A DNA stretch of 64,000 nt, from the NCBI GenBank assembly GCA_024698485.1, contig JAILRC010000079.1, positions 1-64,000 of the forward strand, given 5' to 3'. Shown here piece by piece: positions 15,838-24,219 of the stretch (position 1 is the stretch's first letter; the number at the start of each line of letters is the position of its first letter). The DNA comes from Lachnospiraceae bacterium. GTDB taxonomy: Bacteria > Bacillota > Clostridia > Lachnospirales > Lachnospiraceae. The notes below the pieces were generated by a model. The model saw only the letters and a list, made by a program, of their open reading frames with translations, had not been told where the DNA came from and searched no databases. Made by a program: the position numbers and the translations under genes.

Positions 15838-16601
15838 ATAAGTCCCCGTATGATCCTGTATTCCGAAGGCGTCATCCCTTCAGATCTCTTGAAAACCTTG
15901 GCATAGTAGTTGGAATCTCTGAATCCCACCTTCGCGCTGATGTCCTTCACATTCACCGTGATGTCTCCCAGAAGTTCCTTGGATTTTTCGATCCTGAGTT
16001 CCGTGAGATAAAGGGTAAAGCTCTTTCCGAAGCACTCCTTAAAGATCTTGCAAAAATGCGGATCCGAGTAGTGCATGGCTGAAGCCGCATCGGAAAGGGA
16101 TATGTCATTTACGTAATTCTCTTCAATGTATTCCGCGATCTGCTTTTTAATGGCAGCCTGGCGCATATTGGACTGTTCCTGCTTGTCCGGCATGGCGGAA
16201 TAGGGATCGTATCTGTGGGGCTTTCCCTCTTCCGTGAGCCTTATGGCGTCTTCCAAAACCGCAACCAGTTCGTCCTCATCCACAGGCTTCAAAAGGTAGT
16301 CCAAAGCCCTCACTCTTATGGCTTTCTGGGCATATTCAAAGTCGTCATATGCTGTCAGGAAAACTATAACACTGTTCTCGTGCTTTTTCCTGATCTCCTC
16401 AGCAGCCTCAAGACCGTTGATGCCGGGCATGGATATGTCCAGAAGGGCAATGTCGCACTTCTCCTTTTCATAGACTTCCATGGCCTCTCTTCCGTTGCAG
16501 GCAAGGCAGGTCTGCGCCTCGCCCTCAAAAGCCACATCCAGTATTTTCTTTACAACCGCTTTTTCGATGGGTTCATCGTCTGCTACAAGGATCTTTACCA
16601 T
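15834..16601 (-). CDS. YesN-type response regulator with AraC DNA-binding domain
   Basis: About 255 residues. Receiver domain 1-120 with acidic pocket (VADDEP), phospho-acceptor Asp in IALLDISMPG, Thr in FLTAYDD and Lys in LLKPVDED. The C-terminal AraC/HTH_18 domain (~155-255) ends in GFRDSNYYAKVFKRSEGMTPSEYR. ATG 16601 follows GGAG by six bases; the track start is a TTG lacking a site. It pairs with the kinase immediately upstream. The TRAP operon at 18.7-21.6 kb, with paired sites upstream of its -35, is a plausible target (inference). Confidence 0.92.
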   Translation of the reverse strand: MVKILVADDEPIEKAVVKKILDVAFEGEAQTCLACNGREAMEVYEKEKCDIALLDISMPGINGLEAAEEIRKKHENSVIVFLTAYDDFEYAQKAIRVRALDYLLKPVDEDELVAVLEDAIRLTEEGKPHRYDPYSAMPDKQEQSNMRQAAIKKQIAEYIEENYVNDISLSDAASAMHYSDPHFCKIFKECFGKSFTLYLTELRIEKSKELLGDITVNVKDISAKVGFRDSNYYAKVFKRSEGMTPSEYRIIRGLI

Positions 16602-16619
16602 TTTCGTCTCCAAACACTT

Positions 16620-18134
16620 TTACAGCATGTACGGGATACTGAACCGGGTGACGGTACCTTCGCCCTCGATGCTCTCGATATCCAGATTTGCGTTGCCGTA
16701 CAAAAGTTTAAGTCTGTTGTATATGTTGCTGATACCGATGGCAGATCTTCCCAGTCCACCTTCGGTCATTTCCTCTTTGATCTTTTCCAGCTTTTCTTTG
16801 GAAATGCCCACTCCCGTGTCGGAAACCACTACCGTAATTTTCTTGTCTTCCTCTTTTTCGTCAAGGTACACGTGTATCCTTATGTGTCCACCCTCTTCTT
16901 TCTTGGCCAGTCCGTGAATGATGCTGTTTTCGATTATGGGCTGGATCACAAAAGTGGGAACATTGGCTTTGTAGAGACTCTCTTCACAGTCGATCTCACA
17001 TTTTATGCGGTCTCCGAAACGCATCTCCTGAAGGTACATGTAGTCCCTGATCACTGAAAGTTCCTGTTCAAGGCTGATCTCATTGTCTTCGGTACGAAGG
17101 ATGTACCGAAGGAGGGAGCTCAAGGCCATGATCATCTTATCGGTGGTGGCAGCTTCTTCAAGTCTTGCCATTCCGCTGATGACCGTGAGAGTGTTAAAAA
17201 GAAAATGAGGATTGATCTGATTTCTCAGAACATCGTACTTCATCCGTACAAGCCGGTTTTCCGCGTCTGCCTTTTTGAGCTCTTCCGCATGAAGTTTTTC
17301 CAAAACCTCCCTGTTTTCCTCCAGGGTGGTGATATATACACAGGTGGCAAATTTCATCTTATTGAAGGCATTTACAAGATCGCCCATTTCGTCTTTGTTG
17401 TCCACCTGAACGTCGTCGATGTATATGTCATTGGCTGCTATCTTCTTGGAAGCTTCCACAAGCTTGTCTATGGGCTCCACGAAGGACTTGCTCATGACGT
17501 TTGATGTACGTGCCAATATGCTGATGAGCACACCGGCCACCGCAAGGATCACAGCAGGAAAAAAGAAAAGCACGGGAAAACGCTGATGATAGAAATCATT
17601 CACAGCCTTACTGGTAAGGGAGACCAGCGTACTTCCGTAGTTTTTCAGATAATCCTGCATCTGAAACAGTTTGTATTCAATAATAAGATAGTCCGGGGAA
17701 TTCGAGGACATTTTCAGGAAATCATAGCATTCCTGCCTGTAGACGGCATAGCTTCTGTCGATCTTTTCCGTCCATGCACGTCTTTCTTCCCCTATGCGAT
17801 GATAATCCCTCTGAAGGGCTCGCACCGCTTCATCTGTAATGTTTATTCTCGTATTAAGATCCGCCAACGTGGCGTTGCCCTTTGTAAAGTCAGTAAAGAC
17901 CAACGTCTCACTTTCAAGGCTTTCCATAAGGCTGCCCACACGCTCATTGCTCTCCAGAGAGTATCTGAAATCCCAGAGGGAGATCTTGATGGTCCATACA
18001 TCCAATAAAACCGTCATCAAGATAATGCTGAAGATGATGAAGACCAAAACGGAGATCTTCTGTTTCAAAGACCTTTCATTCCACTTCCGTTTGATCATTC
18101 CTTCCTTTGCTTTCTTTCCGACGGTTGAATTCAT
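16620..18134 (-). CDS. YesM-type sensor histidine kinase
   Basis: 504 residues: membrane segment ~28-48, an external helical region of ~130 residues, second membrane segment ~185-208, HAMP-like linker and coiled coil, then the LytS/YesM catalytic core. The phospho-accepting His is in RNQINPHFLFNTL; the ATP-binding domain has FVIQPIIENSIIHG and VSDTGVGIS. Such kinases sense sugars or related ligands, often through a binding protein. Its start is four bases past the YcxB stop. The regulator follows 18 bases downstream of its stop, then the DctP-like protein, forming a probable three-component sensor. Confidence 0.92.
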   Translation of the reverse strand: MNSTVGKKAKEGMIKRKWNERSLKQKISVLVFIIFSIILMTVLLDVWTIKISLWDFRYSLESNERVGSLMESLESETLVFTDFTKGNATLADLNTRINITDEAVRALQRDYHRIGEERRAWTEKIDRSYAVYRQECYDFLKMSSNSPDYLIIEYKLFQMQDYLKNYGSTLVSLTSKAVNDFYHQRFPVLFFFPAVILAVAGVLISILARTSNVMSKSFVEPIDKLVEASKKIAANDIYIDDVQVDNKDEMGDLVNAFNKMKFATCVYITTLEENREVLEKLHAEELKKADAENRLVRMKYDVLRNQINPHFLFNTLTVISGMARLEEAATTDKMIMALSSLLRYILRTEDNEISLEQELSVIRDYMYLQEMRFGDRIKCEIDCEESLYKANVPTFVIQPIIENSIIHGLAKKEEGGHIRIHVYLDEKEEDKKITVVVSDTGVGISKEKLEKIKEEMTEGGLGRSAIGISNIYNRLKLLYGNANLDIESIEGEGTVTRFSIPYML

Positions 18135-18137
18135 TCT

Positions 18138-18605
18138 TTATACCATTTGTTCTTTTATAAAATCGAGAAAATCTTTTCTCCGGTCACCCAGGACACGGTT
18201 GAACAGGAAATAGCCGCTCTGTCCTCCGAGAGAAAGGATCACGCAGTCGCGCATATCAATGACCTTCTTGATCCTGTTGTAGCTCACCAGTTCGGACATG
18301 TCTCCCACTCTGACCATGAGACCGTTCTTTTCCGTTTCTATGGTCATATCCTTGGGAACCATCCCCGCCAGTCTTCTTGCTCTTAGGAAAACGCCTATGG
18401 GCTGGACCACAGGGATCAAAAGACACAGCATTATCAGCAGCCCTTTTCCTATGTCTCCCGCTTCGCCGTAGAATCTCACCGTGAGCATGACCGCTGCGGC
18501 AAAAAACACGATGTTGCACATTCCCGTAGGGGAGCTGTATGTTTTCCTCATCGACATTTTAAAAAAGTCAAACGCACTCGCTCTGACTTGAAACTTATAA
18601 TCCAT
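18138..18605 (-). CDS. YcxB-like membrane protein
   Basis: About 155 residues with two central membrane segments (~32-50 and 56-75) and a C-terminal PH-like domain, the layout of YcxB family proteins, whose function is unknown. ATG 18605 is preceded by GGGAGAAG; the longer track ORF lacks a site. It starts the kinase operon, directly downstream of a promoter that overlaps the TRAP-operon terminator, and ends three bases before the kinase start. Confidence 0.65.
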   Translation of the reverse strand: MDYKFQVRASAFDFFKMSMRKTYSSPTGMCNIVFFAAAVMLTVRFYGEAGDIGKGLLIMLCLLIPVVQPIGVFLRARRLAGMVPKDMTIETEKNGLMVRVGDMSELVSYNRIKKVIDMRDCVILSLGGQSGYFLFNRVLGDRRKDFLDFIKEQMV

Positions 18606-18625
18606 TTTCTTCTCCCGAGACTCGG

Positions 18626-18654
18626 ATATTATTTTACTCCAAAAAGGCTGTAAA
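18626..18654 (-). promoter_or_regulatory. Promoter of the YcxB-kinase-regulator operon
   Basis: Minus strand TTTACA (18649-18654), 17-base spacer, TAATAT (18626-18631), 20 bases before the YcxB start codon. The -35 hexamer is part of the 3' arm of the TRAP terminator. Confidence 0.7.
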
Positions 18655-18691
18655 GAGCAAGTCAAATATCTCCCTTTGACTCGCTCTTACA
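18641..18691 (-). terminator. Terminator of the TRAP operon
   Basis: A 17-18 bp stem (TGTAAGAGCGAGTCAAA on the minus strand against TTTGACTTGCTCTTTACA, one bulge) with an 8-base loop, followed by GCCTTTTT. It ends the dctP-dctQ-dctM unit. Confidence 0.75.
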
Positions 18692-18735
18692 GACTTTCCT
18701 CCCCGTGTACCGCTGCGCATCCGTCGCAGTAACAC

Positions 18736-20031
18736 TTATTTCATAAACAGATTAGGTAAAAACATGCAAATGTCAGGTATAAACGTGATCAAAAGCAATG
18801 TGATGATCATGCATACATAGAAAGGAACCGTGGCTTTGACCACGCGCTCCATCTTAACCTTACCCACAGCAGAGCCGATGAAGAGCACCGCACCCACGGG
18901 AGGGGTAAGAAGACCGATACCGCAGTTCAGGACCATGATGATACCGAATTGAACGGGATCTATTCCGATCTGCTTCGCAATGGGAAGCAGGATGGGTGTT
19001 GCGATCAGAATGATGGGGGACATATCCATGATGCATCCCAGGAACAGAAGTATCAGGTTGATAAGAAGTGCGATGATGATCTTATTATCCGTTACACCTA
19101 CGATGGCATTTGCTGCCAGTGCGGGAACATGAAGTGCCGTAAGGCAGTAGCCGAAGGCTGCGGATGTGGAGATGAGGATCAGCACGATGGAAAGTGTATC
19201 CACACACTTTTCAAGGGATTTCCAGACTCCCTTCCAGTTGAGTCCCTTATAGATGTATACGCTTACGATCAATGAGTAAATGACAGCAATGGCTGCTGAC
19301 TCGGTAGCTGTGAACATACCGCCTACAACTCCCACCACTACGATGATGACTGCAGCCAGTGCCCAGAAGGATTTTACCAGCTGTTTAAGGAGAACTATGA
19401 TCGAGAACTTATCTCCTTTGGGATACTTTCTGATCTTGGAGATGATGAAGGATCCCACCATGAGCGAAACAGCCAGAATGGCTCCGGGAATGTAACCTGC
19501 CAGGAAAAGGCTTCCTACGGAAACACCTCCCGCCGCCATGGCATAGATTACCATGTTATGGCTGGGGGGAACCAGAAGTCCTTCACAGGAGGAAGTGATG
19601 GTGACCGCAGTTGAGAAATCATCGTCATAGCCCTGGTCCACCATCATGGGGATCAGAATACTTCCCAGAGATGCTGTGTCTGCGGCTGCAGAACCGGATA
19701 TGCCTCCGAAGAAGTAGGAAGCCACGATGTTTACCATGGCCATACCGCCGGTCATCCACCCCACAAAAGCATCAGCCAGGGCAATGAGTTTTTCGGATAT
19801 GCCTCCGGTACCCATAAGAACGCCCATGGTAATGAAGAAGGGCACCGCCATCAGCGAGAAGGAATTGATGCCCTTCACCATCTGCTGGCAAACCGTGGCA
19901 ATGGGGATACCCATGTAAAGAAGGCAGAATACGGAAGAAAGACCGACCGCATATGCAATGGGGAATCTCAGCATTACCATTATGAGAAATGAGATAAGAA
20001 GGATCAGGATCGCTACTGTTGTGTCGTACAT
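18736..20031 (-). CDS. TRAP transporter large permease (DctM)
   Basis: 431 residues with about 12 membrane segments and DctM motifs: RFPIAYAVGLSS near the N-terminus, GSAAADTASLGSILIPMM, PPSHNMVIYAMAAGGVS and GLLTPPVGAVLFI. It is the ion-coupled channel of a tripartite ATP-independent periplasmic (TRAP) transporter for organic acids, often uronates or related sugar acids. Overlaps DctQ by 19 bases; AAGGAGG sits before the start. Confidence 0.95.
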   Translation of the reverse strand: MYDTTVAILILLISFLIMVMLRFPIAYAVGLSSVFCLLYMGIPIATVCQQMVKGINSFSLMAVPFFITMGVLMGTGGISEKLIALADAFVGWMTGGMAMVNIVASYFFGGISGSAAADTASLGSILIPMMVDQGYDDDFSTAVTITSSCEGLLVPPSHNMVIYAMAAGGVSVGSLFLAGYIPGAILAVSLMVGSFIISKIRKYPKGDKFSIIVLLKQLVKSFWALAAVIIVVVGVVGGMFTATESAAIAVIYSLIVSVYIYKGLNWKGVWKSLEKCVDTLSIVLILISTSAAFGYCLTALHVPALAANAIVGVTDNKIIIALLINLILLFLGCIMDMSPIILIATPILLPIAKQIGIDPVQFGIIMVLNCGIGLLTPPVGAVLFIGSAVGKVKMERVVKATVPFYVCMIITLLLITFIPDICMFLPNLFMK

Positions 20032-20552
20032 GACTCTTTATCCTCCTTTTTAAACAATTTTAAAATATGATTGTAGATCGCTTCAAGTTCAAAAACGATC
20101 ATGGCAAAGCCTGCAACCGGAACAGGGAAATAGAGCCAGAATCTGGAGAGCCAGGTGAGGCTGACATATGTACCCTTGGATCCGATGTTGATGGCATATT
20201 TCAGACCCACCGTCAGCATGATGATGCCGAAGGCGAAAACTGCCACATCGGCTACAAGATCAAGGATCTTTAAAACGGTCTTGGGCAGAAATCTGTCAAA
20301 TGATGTCATTCGAATGTGAGCATCGCGTCTGATGGCAAGAGCCGCAGAAAGAACAGCCATGTATGCCATAAGGGTCAGGACAACTTCCTCGGTCCATGCG
20401 GGATCGGGAATAAAAGACACAAAACGACCCAAAACAGCGAAACATGTGATAAGGATATCCGCAATGAGCAAAATCTTGCAGACAAAAAGGACACCCTTGT
20501 AAACCGCATCATATACCGGCCTGATCTTGCCCAAAGATAAAAAGAATTTCAT
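20013..20552 (-). CDS. TRAP transporter small permease (DctQ)
   Basis: About 179 residues with four membrane segments and the DctQ pattern PAWTEEVVLTLMAYMAVLSAALAIRRDAHIRM (seen in parts), where RRDAHIR is the family hallmark. Works with DctM and the binding protein. ATG 20552 follows AAGGAG; the longer track start is rejected. Confidence 0.93.
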   Translation of the reverse strand: MKFFLSLGKIRPVYDAVYKGVLFVCKILLIADILITCFAVLGRFVSFIPDPAWTEEVVLTLMAYMAVLSAALAIRRDAHIRMTSFDRFLPKTVLKILDLVADVAVFAFGIIMLTVGLKYAINIGSKGTYVSLTWLSRFWLYFPVPVAGFAMIVFELEAIYNHILKLFKKEDKESCTTQQ

Positions 20553-20576
20553 TATGATCTTCTCCTTGGAAAAGTT

Positions 20577-20603
20577 AAGGCGCACAGAAGATCTATGCGC
20601 CTT
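20577..20603 (-). other. Hairpin between dctP and dctQ
   Basis: Minus strand AAGGCGCA / TGCGCCTT, 8-bp perfect stem with an 11-base loop and no long U-tract. Such hairpins between binding-protein and permease genes commonly stabilise the upstream message, giving more binding protein than permease. Confidence 0.55.
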
Positions 20604-20626
20604 GGAATTTTATTGTTGGTCAAGTT

Positions 20627-21631
20627 TTACTTGTTGAGGTCTAAGATCTTCTGATAAAGATCTTCATATCCCTTGGCGTTTTCCTCAACAACAGACTTTA
20701 CAGCGTTCTGCCAAGGAGTAACATCCTTAACTTCAACAATGTTGCAGCCGCTCTCTCTGAGTTCCTTAAGAACTTCGTCTTCCTTAGCCTGGGAGTTCTT
20801 CTTGTTGTTCTCCTGAGCATACTTACCTGCTTCGATGAGGATGTTCTGCTGTTCCTTTGTGAGCTTGTCCCAAACTGTGGAGGAAACAATGATCTCGATG
20901 GCACCGAGTGTGTGTCCGTCAAGGATCATGTTGTTTGCTACTTCAGGGAAGGAGTTGGACTTGTAGTTTGCAATAGGCTGCTCTGCTCCGTCAACAACGC
21001 CGGAATCGATAGCGGAATAAAGTTCTGTGAAGGAAACAACCGTGGGAGAAGCACCAAGGCCCTTAACAAGACCGTTCATAACAGGGTCGTTGGAAACTCT
21101 GAGCTTTAAACCCTTAAGGTCTTCAATGCTGTTAACGGGCTTCTTTGTGAAGAAATGACGGAAACCTTCCTCTCCGTAGAAGAGACCCTTAACGCCGAGT
21201 TTGTTTTCATAGGATTCGTCAAGGAACTGATTTGCAAGATCGCTGGTAGCGAACTTCCAGAAATGTTCTCTGGATGCAAATGTGTAAGGAAGGGAAAGAA
21301 GTACGGACTTCTTTGCACCGTAGGATGTAAGTGAGAATGCGGAGATTCTGGAGATCTGTGCCTGACCTGCGCCTGTGAGCATTGCGTCAAGTACGTCCTG
21401 TTCTGCTCCGAGAACACCGCTGTACTGAACATCGATGATGATCTGTCCCTTGGAGAGTTCTTCAACCTTTGACTTGAAGTCAGCTGCTACCTGACCTACG
21501 ATGGTGTCCTTGGGGTTAACTTCGGCGTATACGAGAGTAAGAGGTCCCTCATTTTTCTTACCGCAACCGCCTGCTGCGAGCGCAAGTACTGTAGTCAGTG
21601 CAAGTGCCACTGCCAAAAAACGTTTCTTCAT
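20627..21631 (-). CDS. TRAP transporter solute-binding lipoprotein (DctP)
   Basis: About 334 residues. Signal peptide with lipobox LAAGGC places a lipid anchor at ~Cys24. DctP features: YSGVLGAEQDVLDAML, LPYTFASREHFWKF, FGEEGFRHFFT, and SIEDLKGLKLRVSNDPVM containing the carboxylate-binding Arg. It captures an organic acid for DctQM. ATG 21631 follows GAGGAGG; the track start adds 19 unsupported residues. First gene of the operon, under a promoter with two strong upstream sites. Confidence 0.93.
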   Translation of the reverse strand: MKKRFLAVALALTTVLALAAGGCGKKNEGPLTLVYAEVNPKDTIVGQVAADFKSKVEELSKGQIIIDVQYSGVLGAEQDVLDAMLTGAGQAQISRISAFSLTSYGAKKSVLLSLPYTFASREHFWKFATSDLANQFLDESYENKLGVKGLFYGEEGFRHFFTKKPVNSIEDLKGLKLRVSNDPVMNGLVKGLGASPTVVSFTELYSAIDSGVVDGAEQPIANYKSNSFPEVANNMILDGHTLGAIEIIVSSTVWDKLTKEQQNILIEAGKYAQENNKKNSQAKEDEVLKELRESGCNIVEVKDVTPWQNAVKSVVEENAKGYEDLYQKILDLNK

Positions 21632-21666
21632 AATAAATACCTCCTCTGATTGAGTTGTAAATGTTT

Positions 21667-21682
21667 TTGCGTTTCTACGCAA
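21667..21682. promoter_or_regulatory. Palindrome at the TRAP promoter start point
   Basis: TTGCGT-ttct-ACGCAA, perfect 6-bp arms, lies 5-20 bases downstream of the TATAAT box, over the expected transcription start. It looks like a repressor site of LacI- or similar type. Confidence 0.5.
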
Positions 21683-21686
21683 TTCC

Positions 21687-21755
21687 ATTATATTTTGGGA
21701 TCAAAAAAAGCAAAACCGTAAATATTTACGATTAGACGTAAAACTTTACGGTTTT
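21687..21755 (-). promoter_or_regulatory. TRAP operon promoter with paired upstream CGTAAA/TTTACG sites
   Basis: The minus strand has a consensus -10 TATAAT (21687-21692) but no good -35. Upstream lie two inverted repeats, CGTAAA-TA-TTTACG (21717-21730) and CGTAAA-AC-TTTACG (21737-21750), with centres 20 bp apart and about -43 and -63 from the start. Flanking AAAACCGTAAA and TTTACGGTTTT make the pair one larger palindrome. A poor -35 with sites at two-helical-turn spacing is the layout of activator control. Confidence 0.7.
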
Positions 21756-21794
21756 GGTTCAAAACTCACCATATATGCACAATTATTGTGTTTT

Positions 21795-23393
21795 TCAGTC
21801 TTTTGCAAGGGAGAGGACTCTTCTGTAACTGAAGAAAGCCATAAGTCCCGAAACAAGGCTCAGAGCAGCCATTACTATATAGGGATTCAGTGTGGTTCCC
21901 AGAGCTATGGTCACGCCCATAAGGATCATGGTAACGATCATGTTGGGCAGCATATAAAGAGTCCCGGCACTTCCCTGTTTGATGACCTCCACCTCATTCT
22001 CCCAGTCAAGTCTCAAATGCTTGATACCGCAGACGCAGCCCCAGGCTGTGGAGAAACACAGCAGGAAAAATCCCGTGATCAGTGCCAGAAGCACGGCAGG
22101 CAAAGGCATATGGGTCGATATGCCGAAGCAGATCGTCGAAAAGATCATGAAAGGAACGGTAAGATACATATTAAAGAGCATCTTGCCTTTGTAAAGATCC
22201 TTTTTGGAAATGGGAAGACTGCTGACGATCCAATAGTACTTTCCTTCAAGGGAGGGGCTCATGTAGCAGGTGGAGACCATACCCAGCATGAAATATATGA
22301 TCAGAGGTATGGCACTGTACAGCCTTTCCACGCCGAACTCCACGCCGTTGGCCACCGCCCCTATCATGGTGACGGGATCAACGAACAGCGAAACTATGGC
22401 CAGAATGGCAACCAGCAGTTCGCCCACGCATGCATTGGTGATGTAGACGGGAGAACCCGTCATGCGTTTTAATTCCTTGTAGGCAACGGACCTTACAACG
22501 CTTTTGGTCTTCTGTTCCGTCATCTTGAACTTTTTCGCTGCGGCATGACTCTTGAGCTTCGAGTTGATCTCACGATAGGATCTGCCCACCACAAAGAACA
22601 CCGCTTCGAAAAGCAGAACGCATACGGCAACCAGCAGCAAAAGTGCCCAGAACTTTCCTGTTACAGCCAGTTCAAACCACTTGGCGGGAAGGTAGACGTC
22701 AATCGTCTTATGTATGGGCTCAGCAATGTTTTCAAGAAGTTCCAGACCTTTTTCGTCTTCAAAAAGGGACTGGATGAAAAATCTGGAAAACATGGCAGCC
22801 AATACTCCGATGAAGATCAAAACCGTCTGAATGATGTTCTTCTTTTTAAAGCCCGAGCTGAACTTGGCAGCAAGGAAACCGAAGAAAGCCGCCAGGAGCA
22901 TGGGGATGACGGGGATCAGAAGGCTCAGGAGCAGCCATATGATGTAGGTCCACCAGGCGGGTTTCGCAAAGACTCCGTAGGAGATCAGCATGCTGACAGC
23001 CACCAGCATGTTAAAAGGCAGACTCTTAAGGTACATGTATAAAAACTTACAGCCTGCCACAGTCTTCGCTTCCAGAGGAAGGGACATGAGCATGTCGAAT
23101 TCCTTGAAGTTAAAGAGATAGCCGTTGGTCTTAAGCAGCGTCAGGAAAAAGGACACCAGAGAAATGGTAAGGACACAGAGTCCCGGGATGATGTCCGTAA
23201 GTCCCAGCAACCCATAGCCCAGAGTCATGAGGGTAAGAAGCCCCAGGATCACAAGATCCAGAAAACCTATTCCGATGATCTGACCTATGAACTGACTTTT
23301 TTTCTTTTTGTCATGACCGTACCTGATGGCGTTAATCTGGCCGCCGGAACGCATCAGGGCTCTCAGGAGCACAAAACTACTGTTCTTCATCAT
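21795..23393 (-). CDS. ABC-2 type transporter permease, 12-segment type
   Basis: About 532 residues with roughly twelve hydrophobic segments in two halves, separated by loops with KEFDMLMSLPLEAKTVAGCKFLYMYL and KYYWIVSSLPISKKDLYKGKMLF, the paired cytoplasmic amphipathic motifs seen in large ABC-2 exporters. The substrate is unknown. It is read from ATGATG just after GGAGG, so start 23393 or 23390 is preferred to the longer track ORF. It overlaps the end of the ATPase gene by about 14-17 bases, showing they form one unit. Confidence 0.8.
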   Translation of the reverse strand: MMKNSSFVLLRALMRSGGQINAIRYGHDKKKKSQFIGQIIGIGFLDLVILGLLTLMTLGYGLLGLTDIIPGLCVLTISLVSFFLTLLKTNGYLFNFKEFDMLMSLPLEAKTVAGCKFLYMYLKSLPFNMLVAVSMLISYGVFAKPAWWTYIIWLLLSLLIPVIPMLLAAFFGFLAAKFSSGFKKKNIIQTVLIFIGVLAAMFSRFFIQSLFEDEKGLELLENIAEPIHKTIDVYLPAKWFELAVTGKFWALLLLVAVCVLLFEAVFFVVGRSYREINSKLKSHAAAKKFKMTEQKTKSVVRSVAYKELKRMTGSPVYITNACVGELLVAILAIVSLFVDPVTMIGAVANGVEFGVERLYSAIPLIIYFMLGMVSTCYMSPSLEGKYYWIVSSLPISKKDLYKGKMLFNMYLTVPFMIFSTICFGISTHMPLPAVLLALITGFFLLCFSTAWGCVCGIKHLRLDWENEVEVIKQGSAGTLYMLPNMIVTMILMGVTIALGTTLNPYIVMAALSLVSGLMAFFSYRRVLSLAKD

Positions 23394-24105
23394 GTACCTC
23401 CAGGAATACTTCTTCAAGAGACTGGTTGCCCACCATCTCTTCCATGGTTCCGGACTCGATTATCCTTCCGTTTTTGATGATGGCCACCTTGTTGCAGAGT
23501 TTCTCAGCCACGTCCAAAACGTGGGTGGAGAAGAAGATAGCCGTTCCCTTGTCGCACATTTCATGCATGATCTGCTTGAGCACGTAGGAAGCCTTGGGGT
23601 CCAGCCCCACAAAAGGCTCGTCCATTACAATGAGTCTGGGCTCGTGGATAAGCGCGGAGATCAGCGCGAGTTTCTGCTTCATACCGTGGGAATAAGCTCC
23701 GATGAGTTCGTTCAGAGAATCAGTGATCTCGAACATGTCGGCATATTTCTTGATGGCAGCCTCCCTCTCCTTCGCTCCGATTCCGAAAACATCGCAAACA
23801 AAGTTGAGATACTGTATGCCTGTGAGATTTTCGTAGAGGTCCGGGTTGTCGGGGATGTAGGAAAGGATCTTCTTGCATTCCAGAGGTTCCTTCTTTATGG
23901 AATGTCCGTCGATGAAGATCTCCCCCTCTTCAAAATCAAGAACGCCTACCACCGCACGGATGGTGGTGGATTTTCCCGCTCCGTTGTGACCGATGAAAGC
24001 GTAAATGTCTCCGCTCTCAACCGTGAGGCTCACGTTGTCCGCAGCTCTTTTCGTTCCGTAAACCTTGGTGTAACCTTTGATCTCAAGTATTGCTTTCTTA
24101 TCCAT
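23377..24105 (-). CDS. ABC-2 type transporter ATP-binding protein
   Basis: 242 residues. Walker A GHNGAGKST, Q-loop IPDNPDLYENLT, degenerate signature YSHGMKQK in place of LSGGQ (usual for CcmA-like ABC-2 ATPases), Walker B LIVMDEPFVGLDP, switch His STHV. It energises the large permease encoded next. It has its own promoter region with a palindrome in the spacer. Confidence 0.9.
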   Translation of the reverse strand: MDKKAILEIKGYTKVYGTKRAADNVSLTVESGDIYAFIGHNGAGKSTTIRAVVGVLDFEEGEIFIDGHSIKKEPLECKKILSYIPDNPDLYENLTGIQYLNFVCDVFGIGAKEREAAIKKYADMFEITDSLNELIGAYSHGMKQKLALISALIHEPRLIVMDEPFVGLDPKASYVLKQIMHEMCDKGTAIFFSTHVLDVAEKLCNKVAIIKNGRIIESGTMEEMVGNQSLEEVFLEVHDEEQ

Positions 24106-24172
24106 TTTTTCTCTCCCTTATATTGTTAATGATGGGGGCCGGCAGTCATTTTCCGCCGTCTTTACCCCGCAG

Positions 24173-24201
24173 GATACACCTTCCATATGGTGGAAGGTCA
24201 A
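24173..24201 (-). promoter_or_regulatory. Possible ABC promoter with palindromic spacer
   Basis: Minus strand TTGACC (24196-24201), 17-base spacer, TGTATC (24173-24178). The spacer is almost entirely the inverted repeat CCTTCCA-N5-TGGAAGG (24179-24197), an operator-like layout. The -10 is poor, so this is tentative. Confidence 0.4.
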
Positions 24202-24219
24202 CAATTATCCTAAAAATAA

